Shown here: one piece after another, positions 15,743-22,446 of the stretch
Numbering within the stretch: the stretch's first letter is position 1
How the letters are laid out: each line of letters starts with the position of its first letter
NCBI GenBank assembly: GCA_900318585.1
Contig: ONKY01000124.1
Coordinates: 1 to 63,757 of the forward strand
Length of the DNA: 63,757 nt
Direction: 5' to 3'
Origin: an uncultured Prevotellaceae bacterium
GTDB lineage: Bacteria > Bacteroidota > Bacteroidia > Bacteroidales > Bacteroidaceae
Position numbers and translations under genes: made by a program
Notes under the pieces: model-generated
Database searches by the model: none
What the model was told of the DNA's origin: nothing
The model's input: the letters and a program-made list of their open reading frames with translations, nothing else

Positions 15743-17414
15743 CGCGGTCTTCTTTAGGGAGATAGTAGAATTTCTCCGTGGAACGGTAGGCGTCGCTCCG
15801 TTTTGAGTAGGCGTGCCACATGATGGCCTCCACCTCGTTGCGGGCGCGGCAGTCGTGCAGACGGTCCTCAGCACCTGTGTTGATGCGCGAGAGTCCACGA
15901 CCCCAGAGCGGCGTGGTACGGCACCATGAGCCGTGGATGCCGTTCTTCATGTAGAGACGGTGGTGAATCATGTCGGTATAGGGATAGATGACCTGATTCG
16001 GGTAGCGCGGCAAACTAAGATTATTGGCGACGATGGGTGTGGGTGCCCAGTAGTCGTCGGAGCCAGTAGTCCAACTGGCACGATGACAGGAGGCACAGCC
16101 AATCTCGTTGAACAGCTTCTTGCCGCGTTGCACCTGACGGTCGTTGAGGTCTCGGGCACGGGGGATGGCCAGGCCGCGATGCCACACCATGAACGACCAG
16201 AAGTTGTTGTCAGTCATCTCCGGACGGAAGTTGTGATAGGGGTTGTCGAACTGATTGGTCTTGGGGTCAAGCAGCGCTGCCACGGCCTCGGCTATACCCT
16301 CGTCCGTACCGTCGTAATAATAAGGTGACGAGGGGTCGCGCTTGATAGCGGCTATCACGTTGGGGTTCTTTGACATGGCTTTTGCCCAGGCCGTTGTCGT
16401 GTAGAGGTACGGACGGTCGGAGCGCGATACGTTGGTGATGTTCCACACCGCATTGGCACCGGCGCCGTCCTGGAGTGAGGCACGGGTCATGGCGTAGGTG
16501 AAGCGCTTGATCTTCTTCGTGCCGTCGGCGAGGGTGTACCACGCGCTGGCGGCCCAGTCGTTAGCTTCCTTGTCCCAGAAGTTTGGGTTCAGTTCCACGT
16601 AGGGAGCCTCGTGTTGGTACTGCGCCTTGATGGAATCTTCGGGTATGGCGTCGAGCAGTCCTGTGCCCATGATGCCGATGGTGGACTCCAGCCGGAAGGC
16701 GAGATTCGTGGGTTTCGGGTCGGTATTGAAGGCATCGGTATCGATGTAGAGCTCAGGATAGATGAGCTCGTAGCGCTCACCGTCAGGGAACTGCAGGGGC
16801 AGCCCGCTCTCCATAGCGACAACGGGCAGCCATGAGAGGTGAATGCCGCTTTCGTCGATGGGTGGTAGGAAGGGTGATACGGCGCGTGTCTGCGGCATAC
16901 CTGTCACCTCGGAGATGTAAGGACCGTCGTCGCTGTTCATACCGTCGGCAGGATGATAGATGACGAGCAGATAACCGTTGCCGCGCTGGTCGGCATTGTA
17001 GGACTCCATCCGCTTGCCGTGACCATAGCCTGGGTGGCAATGGATACATGACGAACGTACATAGGCGGGTCCGAGACCGCCGAAGCTGGCTGTACTGGTG
17101 GGTGTGAAGTCGTGCTCGAAGAGTAGCTCGCCGCGTTTGAAGGCATCCATCAGGTCAGCGTTCTGCGTCGCGGGTGTCTCGTCCTCGTAGCAGTGTGCTG
17201 CGGTATTGCCAGTGGTGCCAAGTGCTCCGCCAGGGAACCATTCCTCAGCCTTGAAAGCGGCTGTCTCCTTGCCCACGTACTTATAGTCTTCTTCGCCTGT
17301 GGTGCTGATGCCGTTATCAACCTCTTCGAGCTCGTTGCTCTCAGAGCATGAGGTCAGCACCATGCTAAGCACGGCACTGACCATAAAATAGTGCGATTTA
17401 TTCAAAAGTCTCAT
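15711..17414 (-). CDS. Di-heme c-type cytochrome lipoprotein (DHOR/DUF1111 family)
   Basis: The 567-residue product is a lipoprotein (lipobox LTSC, Cys23) of the di-heme oxidoreductase (DUF1111) family, named for likeness to bacterial cytochrome c peroxidases. Two haem-attachment motifs are present: CIHCH at 123-127 and CASCH at 440-444. The second lies in the C-terminal cytochrome domain (GKKLFNEIGCASCH). Such genes often sit beside imelysin genes, as here, where the imelysin gene is 50 bases upstream and transcribed first. The substrate is unknown; a role in iron or peroxide handling is inferred. A heptamer array precedes its ATG. Confidence 0.88.
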   Translation of the reverse strand: MRLLNKSHYFMVSAVLSMVLTSCSESNELEEVDNGISTTGEEDYKYVGKETAAFKAEEWFPGGALGTTGNTAAHCYEDETPATQNADLMDAFKRGELLFEHDFTPTSTASFGGLGPAYVRSSCIHCHPGYGHGKRMESYNADQRGNGYLLVIYHPADGMNSDDGPYISEVTGMPQTRAVSPFLPPIDESGIHLSWLPVVAMESGLPLQFPDGERYELIYPELYIDTDAFNTDPKPTNLAFRLESTIGIMGTGLLDAIPEDSIKAQYQHEAPYVELNPNFWDKEANDWAASAWYTLADGTKKIKRFTYAMTRASLQDGAGANAVWNITNVSRSDRPYLYTTTAWAKAMSKNPNVIAAIKRDPSSPYYYDGTDEGIAEAVAALLDPKTNQFDNPYHNFRPEMTDNNFWSFMVWHRGLAIPRARDLNDRQVQRGKKLFNEIGCASCHRASWTTGSDDYWAPTPIVANNLSLPRYPNQVIYPYTDMIHHRLYMKNGIHGSWCRTTPLWGRGLSRINTGAEDRLHDCRARNEVEAIMWHAYSKRSDAYRSTEKFYYLPKEDRDAIVLFLRSI

Positions 17415-17423
17415 GTTTCCAAA

Positions 17424-17458
17424 TTAACTCTTAACTCATAACTCATCACTTACATTCT
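17424..17458. repeat. Heptamer array, TTAACTC type
   Basis: TTAACTC, TTAACTC, ATAACTC, ATCACTT, ACATTCT with exact 7-base spacing. It fills the spacer between the imelysin stop and the di-heme cytochrome start, so it is the latter's translation leader. Confidence 0.75.
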
Positions 17459-17464
17459 CCACTG

Positions 17465-18763
17465 TCAATTCTTCAAGATCCAGTCGGCAGCGTTGTTGAG
17501 CTCGTTGTCGAGTTCGCCAATGGCTTCCATAGCACTCTTCACGCAGGCGGCGCCAGGTGCTTCCACGAACGACTTCCCGCTGTTCAGACAAGTCTGCAAG
17601 GCGGCGAGGGCTGCGGAGAGCTTGGCCTGAAGTGAGGCTGCCTCGGCAGCGTTGTATTTCTGGAGATACGACATCACTGAGCTGTTGGTGGCAGACGTCC
17701 CCTCTACATTATTATATAGTGCGTTCTGGATGCTCATGATGTTGCCGTAGAAGTCTGTAAACGAGTTGTGACTGTAGGGCGACTCAATGTAGTTGGGATC
17801 GTCCTCGGCATCGCCGCTACCCGTGGCAGCACGATAGGCCTGTCCCATCTTCTGGTCGGCTACCTCGGCACAGATGTTGGAGCAGCCGCCCACAAGAATT
17901 TCCTCCATGACTTTCTTCCAGGAATTATAAGTGCTGTTGCCGACATTCACAGCCACGAGGTTCTCGCCGTAGGTCAGCCCGTTCTTGCTCACCTTGGTCT
18001 CGAAGTCGTCGGAACTCTTGGCGCATTCAGCCACGCGGCTCTTGTGGGCAGCGCTGGCGTTGGCGTTCCATGCTACTTCGAGCTGGAAGCACTTGTCGCG
18101 CAAGTCACCTGCAACGGCAGTGGCGAAGATCACCTCCTCCTTGGCTGTCACGTCACCCTTACTGGTGATGTCGCCGTCGGTCTCCTTCTCGTCGTTGTTG
18201 AAGAAAGCAGCCGAGCGGTTCTTGCCGTCGCGGAAGAAGATGAACTCAATGCCGTGGAAGCCGAGGTTCTCGGCTGTGAGATTGGTACGGGCATACTCGA
18301 TGCCGTCGGCAGCGTCAAGCCGTGCAATCTTGGCGTCGTCGGTCAGATCCTCACCAAGAGTCGGTACGTCGAGGGGCCAGGTGTCGATGTGCGGGTCGAT
18401 CTCGAAGTCCGAGGCAGCACCATAGAGGAAGGCCTCGCTCTGCTCCCAGTATTTACGGGCATTCTTGTATGAAGCGCAGATGGCGTCTATTTCCCCCTGG
18501 CTAACTTTTGTGCCTGCCTTCAACTTCGTTTTCAGCGCGCTGATGAGGCTATAGAGACTCTCGCTCTCGTGGGCCAGATTGCCATAGGTAGGATAGACCA
18601 CGTCTGCAAGGTACTGCTTCGTCAGGGCTTCGATAGCCTCGTTCTGCTCCTTGGTTACGTCGACGTTGTCGTTATTCTCGTCGTCATCAGAGCATGAAAC
18701 CATGCTCATTGTCATCATACAAGTTGCTGCGAACAGCATTGTGAACTTAAAAATCTTTTTCAT
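17465..18763 (-). CDS. Imelysin family (M75) lipoprotein
   Basis: The 432-residue product is an imelysin-like lipoprotein (lipobox MVSC, Cys24), a family tied to iron uptake as surface or periplasmic metal-binding proteins rather than proven peptidases. The GxHxxE signature is intact as G168-F-H-G-I-E173. The body is alpha-helical with internal two-fold similarity, as usual in the family. It lies between a porin gene and a di-heme cytochrome gene in one transcription direction, with heptamer arrays on both sides. Regulation by the divergent hemerythrin-LuxR regulator is plausible. Confidence 0.9.
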   Translation of the reverse strand: MKKIFKFTMLFAATCMMTMSMVSCSDDDENNDNVDVTKEQNEAIEALTKQYLADVVYPTYGNLAHESESLYSLISALKTKLKAGTKVSQGEIDAICASYKNARKYWEQSEAFLYGAASDFEIDPHIDTWPLDVPTLGEDLTDDAKIARLDAADGIEYARTNLTAENLGFHGIEFIFFRDGKNRSAAFFNNDEKETDGDITSKGDVTAKEEVIFATAVAGDLRDKCFQLEVAWNANASAAHKSRVAECAKSSDDFETKVSKNGLTYGENLVAVNVGNSTYNSWKKVMEEILVGGCSNICAEVADQKMGQAYRAATGSGDAEDDPNYIESPYSHNSFTDFYGNIMSIQNALYNNVEGTSATNSSVMSYLQKYNAAEAASLQAKLSAALAALQTCLNSGKSFVEAPGAACVKSAMEAIGELDNELNNAADWILKN

Positions 18764-18772
18764 ACTTTTCTA

Positions 18773-18814
18773 TTAACTCTTAATTCATAATTCATAACTC
18801 ATATCTCCTTTCTC
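18773..18814. repeat. Heptamer array, TTAATTC/ATAACTC type
   Basis: TTAACTC, TTAATTC, ATAATTC, ATAACTC, ATATCTC, CTTTCTC in strict 7-base register. It occupies the spacer between the porin stop and the imelysin start, and the same unit family recurs at 17424-17458. Confidence 0.8.
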
Positions 18815-20117
18815 ATAAGAAAAACCCTTCGTAGGCAATGCCGATATTGATGCTCGGCTCGTCGTTGCAGGGACGCTGCAGTTTCCGCAGCGAGTAGTCC
18901 GCCTTGATGACTATCTGCGGAATGGGATAATAGTTCACGCCGCAGACGAAGTTTGTGCGCTTGGTATAGTCGTTCGTAGCCTTGGGCTGTGTATGCTCTG
19001 GCAGATAGGAATCATACTGCTCGTAGCGTCCGAAGACATACAGCTTCTGACGGTCGCGCCGCAGGCTTGGTATCTGTGAGAATACGTCGTAGCCGGCCTC
19101 GATACCTGCGGTATAGGCGTTTTTGCCTACGTAGGTTTTGTTGTAGGGTGAGGTGCCTCGCTGGTTGATCTTGGCCTGATTCAGCAGGGGCGTGTCCGAG
19201 ACGTACCCGTAGTCCACCTGTCCGCGCACAATCCAGTTCCAGCGCTTCAGCGTCAGGTCGGCAGAGCCCACGAGGGTGTTAGCCTTCACTTGGTCGTAGG
19301 TCTTGCCCTCTCCCTCCATCTCGTTGGGTGAAGTGTTGTGCATCGCCTGTCCGTAATAGCCGCTCAGCCCGAAGCGCAGCCCTGCTATGGGCTGGTAGTC
19401 GAGACGCGCTGCGAAGCCGTATTTGTTGGCTGGCTTGAACTCGTAAGCCGACTTGTTGCCGCCCTTGATCCAATTGTCGCGACTGTATTGCAGGGCGTTG
19501 AGGCCTGCCACCATCAGTACCTCGTAGCGCAGTTTGCCGCTCTTGCCCCAGAACGAGACGCCCGTATCGTGCCACGTGGAGGGTAGGATGGTGTTCTCGC
19601 CTTCAGGGCGGTATACAGTGAAGAACTGCAGCGGTTCGTGATGGGCATTGTTCAGGCCTACGGGTACAATAATATGTCCCACTCGCACATTGGCAGCCCG
19701 TGAAAAGGTCTTCTGCAGCCAGAACTGCTCTAACTCCACCTCGCCGCCTTTTTCTATTTCGTGCTCATACTCGCCGCCCTCGTCGGTCTCGATCTCAATG
19801 GCTGAGCCCGTGCCTGTATGCTCGAGCTCTATTTCCGTGCCCATCGTCCAGCCTTTGCCGAAGTCGTAGCCTAAGTAGATGACGGCGTGGGGGATGTCGA
19901 ACCGTCCGTTTGAAGGGTCGTCCTTGTATTTCGCGGGATTGCGATAACGATATTGGTTGTCGCTGTAGAAGTTGCGCGAGAGGGCTACTTCACCGTAGCC
20001 GCCCACGCTCAGGCGGTTGCCTCCAACGTGGTTCATCACGCTGTCGGCCGTGCTCTCCTGTGCCTGTGTACTCAGGGTAATCGCACAGAGTATTGTCAAA
20101 CTGAAAATTCTTCTCAT
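18813..20117 (-). CDS. Outer-membrane porin (phosphate-selective-porin-like)
   Basis: The 434-residue product has a signal peptide (MRRIFSLTILCAITLSTQAQ) and a beta-barrel body rich in alternating aromatic strands, ending in a phenylalanine-containing terminal strand (INIGIAYEGFFL). LSVGGYGEVALSRNFYSDNQ and YDFGKGWTMGTEIELEHTG are typical of Bacteroidota porins related to OprP/OprO. It is first in the iron/redox block and may supply its substrate across the outer membrane. The start is ATG 20117; the longer frame to 20150 would overlap the promoter. Confidence 0.82.
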   Translation of the reverse strand: MRRIFSLTILCAITLSTQAQESTADSVMNHVGGNRLSVGGYGEVALSRNFYSDNQYRYRNPAKYKDDPSNGRFDIPHAVIYLGYDFGKGWTMGTEIELEHTGTGSAIEIETDEGGEYEHEIEKGGEVELEQFWLQKTFSRAANVRVGHIIVPVGLNNAHHEPLQFFTVYRPEGENTILPSTWHDTGVSFWGKSGKLRYEVLMVAGLNALQYSRDNWIKGGNKSAYEFKPANKYGFAARLDYQPIAGLRFGLSGYYGQAMHNTSPNEMEGEGKTYDQVKANTLVGSADLTLKRWNWIVRGQVDYGYVSDTPLLNQAKINQRGTSPYNKTYVGKNAYTAGIEAGYDVFSQIPSLRRDRQKLYVFGRYEQYDSYLPEHTQPKATNDYTKRTNFVCGVNYYPIPQIVIKADYSLRKLQRPCNDEPSINIGIAYEGFFL

Positions 20118-20147
20118 TATTACAGTTTTTTTTCGCTTTTTGCGCTG

Positions 20148-20155
20148 CAAAGGTA
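20148..20155 (-). promoter_or_regulatory. Promoter -7 element of the porin-imelysin-cytochrome block
   Basis: The minus strand reads TACCTTTG, 31 bases before ATG 20117. An AATACCTA motif (20176-20183, plus strand) lies about 20 bp upstream, near the -33 region. Confidence 0.65.
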
Positions 20156-20175
20156 CGGGTGTCTGAGCGATTCGC

Positions 20176-20244
20176 CAATACCTAAAAATGATGAAATCGC
20201 CGATTTTGGGCTATTCCCGACGATTCAGAAAAGGAAAATACCTA
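20176..20244. promoter_or_regulatory. AATACCTA motif pair in the divergent promoter region
   Basis: AATACCTA occurs at 20176-20183 and 20237-20244, one copy near the -33 zone of each divergent promoter. A third copy follows the regulator gene at 21354-21361. The core is close to the TACYYMT heptamers bound by NarL-type HTH proteins, the same HTH class as the adjacent regulator. Binding is inference. Confidence 0.4.
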
Positions 20245-20277
20245 CTTCTGATTATTGCATATATCGGAAAATATGCC

Positions 20278-20285
20278 TAATTTTG
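20278..20285 (+). promoter_or_regulatory. Promoter -7 element of the hemerythrin-LuxR regulator
   Basis: TAATTTTG matches TAnnTTTG; the ATG follows at 20340 after a leader that contains a heptamer array. Confidence 0.6.
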
Positions 20286-20300
20286 CACCCGATAATCATT

Positions 20301-20335
20301 ATTAGGTAATAGGTAATAGTGAAAAGTGAATAGTG
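20301..20335. repeat. Heptamer array in the leader of the hemerythrin-LuxR gene
   Basis: ATTAGGT, AATAGGT, AATAGTG, AAAAGTG, AATAGTG in register, ending 4 bases before the ATG. Change in unit number would alter the leader next to the start codon. Confidence 0.8.
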
Positions 20336-20339
20336 AGGC

Positions 20340-21332
20340 ATGAAGAATCAGAAGATGTATGAGGCGGACGACAAGATGATCTCGCTCATCCGTGATAATT
20401 ACGACCTGTTGCAGTCGTTGGGCAGTTTCGGCATTAGCATGGGCTTTGGCGACAAGACCGTCAAGGAGACCTGTGAGGATAACAACGTAGATACCTATAC
20501 ATTCCTCGCCGTGGTGAACTATACCATCAACGGCTATGACGAAAGCCGCCGGATGGGGGCGTCGGCGGGAATGTTTGAAGCTGACGAAAGAATCAGCGTC
20601 CCCACGCTGCTCCACTATCTCGAAGCAAGCCATTCCTATTTCCTTGACTTTCAGTTGCCTTATATCCGCAGGGAACTGACGGAGGCATTGAACGAGAACG
20701 ATGCCTTAGCGCGACTTATCCTCCGCTTCTATGACGAATATGCCCGTGAGATCCGTCTCCACATGAAATACGAGCAGAAGACGCTTTTCCCTTACGTGGA
20801 GTCGCTGCTGGCAGGCAACCCCACCAGCGATTACAATGTGGAGACCTTCTCGAAGCATCATGGTGCTGCCGACAAGAAACTGCGTGAGCTGAAACTGCTC
20901 ATCATCAAGTATCTGCCGCAAGACGGCCTGCACAACAACCAACTGACTGCCACGCTGCACGATATCTATGAGAACGAGGTGTGGCTCCACCAACATGCGC
21001 AGGTAGAAGACCATATCTTCGTGCCCGCCATCCGTCGCCTGGAACAGATCGTGAAACAGAACGACGTGACGAAAAACATTGCAGATATGGTGTTTAAAGG
21101 CGACAACAGCCAGAACTCTGACGCCCTGTCCGACCGCGAGAAAGACGTCATTGTTTCGCTCGTGCAGGGAATGTCGAACAAGGAAATCGCCGACCATCTC
21201 TGCATCTCCACCAATACGGTGATTACCCACCGTCGCAATATTGCCCGTAAGTTGCAGATACATAGTCCGGCAGGCCTCACCATCTACGCCATTGTCAACG
21301 GACTGATAGATATTTCTGCCGTCAAGATTTAA
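20340..21332 (+). CDS. Hemerythrin-domain LuxR-family transcription regulator
   Basis: The 330-residue product joins three parts: an N-terminal segment (about 10-60) like the ScdA/RIC N-domain (VKETCEDNNVDTYTFL), a hemerythrin-like four-helix domain (about 85-235) with candidate di-iron ligands His92, His98, His141, Glu145, His173 or His174, His217 or His219 and Glu223, and a C-terminal GerE/LuxR helix-turn-helix (about 261-325, LSDREKDVIVSLVQGMSNKEIA). The cysteine pair expected in the RIC N-domain is absent: the matching region reads GISMGFGD. No receiver domain is present. The protein is a likely sensor of oxygen, nitric oxide or iron that controls transcription. It is divergent from the porin-imelysin-cytochrome block, its probable target. 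Confidence 0.85.
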   Translation: MKNQKMYEADDKMISLIRDNYDLLQSLGSFGISMGFGDKTVKETCEDNNVDTYTFLAVVNYTINGYDESRRMGASAGMFEADERISVPTLLHYLEASHSYFLDFQLPYIRRELTEALNENDALARLILRFYDEYAREIRLHMKYEQKTLFPYVESLLAGNPTSDYNVETFSKHHGAADKKLRELKLLIIKYLPQDGLHNNQLTATLHDIYENEVWLHQHAQVEDHIFVPAIRRLEQIVKQNDVTKNIADMVFKGDNSQNSDALSDREKDVIVSLVQGMSNKEIADHLCISTNTVITHRRNIARKLQIHSPAGLTIYAIVNGLIDISAVKI

Positions 21333-21430
21333 ACCTTCAGTTTTTTTCTTCAAAATACCTACATACCTACACTCTTTGTCATAAGCTTTTGTTTTTCTGA
21401 AAGTTGCAGAGTGCAGGTTGGTCTGCGAAC

Positions 21431-21529
21431 CTACACTTTACCTACATTTTTCCTACACTCTAGCCGCACTTTAGCTGCACTTTACCTACACTAAAGTTGC
21501 ACTTAACCTACACCAATGTTACACAAAAA
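21431..21529. repeat. 11-bp iteron-like tandem array, nine units
   Basis: Nine consecutive 11-base units follow CT(A/G)CACTTTA(C/G): CTACACTTTAC, CTACATTTTTC, CTACACTCTAG, CCGCACTTTAG, CTGCACTTTAC, CTACACTAAAG, TTGCACTTAAC, CTACACCAATG, TTACACAAAAA. The conserved CTRCAC falls on the same helix face each turn. It could be an operator array or a replication iteron remnant; no Rep or primase gene is near. It belongs to the 1.1-kb gap 21333-22446. Confidence 0.9.
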
Positions 21530-21746
21530 TGCCTGTTATTTTTGTTTGTTCCAAGTGTTGAATTTAATCTGAAACTATTTGTTTTATCATTAATAAGTGG
21601 CTGAAAATATTTGTTTCTCCGTAAGAAACAATTTGTTAAGCCTTATAAAACAAACGATACTCTGTACTCTATATAGCTAAAAACCTGCTTAATTTCAGTA
21701 ACTTACCGCTTTTAAATAGAAAAGTACGGCAAATCCTCAGTAGGAT

Positions 21747-21785
21747 AGTGTAGGTATAAATAAACATACATAACATACCTACACT
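21747..21785. repeat. Inverted repeat of the CCTACAC motif
   Basis: AGTGTAGGTAT (21747-21757) and ATACCTACACT (21775-21785) are perfect 11-bp arms 17 bases apart. They carry the same CTACACT core as the 11-bp array and the TACCTA core of the motifs around the regulator. A related GTAGGTATGTACCT lies near 21828. Elsewhere in the 21333-22446 gap I see three 9-bp CAGAAATCA-like repeats (21939-21965) and AT-rich DNA. Confidence 0.75.
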
Positions 21786-22153
21786 CGATAACTTTTTGTA
21801 TTCCAATATATTAATATAAGAAATGTAGGTATGTACCTTTTTTTCATGTTCAAAATTTCATTCCATACTTTCTGTGGGCCCTTATCCATATCTGTGCTTG
21901 GTGACTACATGCTGGGGGCGTATTCTCTTTTTGTCCAACAGAAATCACAGAAATAACAGAAATCTGCATAGGTCGAATGGTCGTTAAACCAAAAACATGT
22001 TCATGCTCTTGCAAGCGTCCAAGGTTGAGTGGTCCTTCAGAAAAAGTGGGGAAAAATAGCCGTTTCGTAATCGTTTGCGTGCAGATAGTTGTTAAAATTA
22101 CACTTAATCGAAAAATTTTTTGAAAAATTGTAGGTTGTTTAAAAAATTATGTT

Positions 22154-22161
22154 TATCTTTG
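22154..22161 (+). promoter_or_regulatory. Promoter -7 element with a long leader
   Basis: TATCTTTG matches TAnnTTTG. The first large start codon is at 22447, so the transcript would carry a leader of about 280 bases. Confidence 0.6.
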
Positions 22162-22291
22162 CAACCACGTAGCGAGTATTGGATGACATTCCTTACGTGA
22201 ATTATTCCTTTATGATCGCATACACACACAATATGAGCAGTCAAACATAGGCAGTAGTATTGCGTTGAGCTCTGACGAGGCATCCCCTCTG

Positions 22292-22393
22292 ATGAAGCAG
22301 TCGGCCGAGCGATTCGGCTGTATGATGACGCTACCTCATTCTGCTGCCGCCCGTCCTAAGGACGAATGGATGATCTGCCGACAATGCCAATAA
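22292..22393 (+). CDS. Possible 33-residue leader peptide
   Basis: An open frame begins MKQSAERFGCMMTLPHSAAA and ends in ICRQCQ, with four cysteines or so near its end and middle. It lies in the 280-base leader of the 1283-residue gene and stops 53 bases before that start. A shorter frame of 12 codons precedes it at 22212-22250. There is no strong ribosome site. It may be chance; a regulatory leader peptide is the alternative. Confidence 0.25.
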   Translation: MKQSAERFGCMMTLPHSAAARPKDEWMICRQCQ

Positions 22394-22446
22394 GAACCAA
22401 TATTTTTTAATTACTCTTTTATACTAACTTTTTAAAATCAAAGCTT

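Noticed and set aside
21431..21529. A CRISPR array
   Set aside because: The units are 11 bp, directly adjoining and degenerate, with no spacers and no cas genes in the window.
21333..22446. An insertion sequence or integrase remnant in the long gap
   Set aside because: I found no transposase-like frame, no flanking target duplication and no terminal inverted repeats spanning the gap; only short repeats, a promoter and small frames are present.
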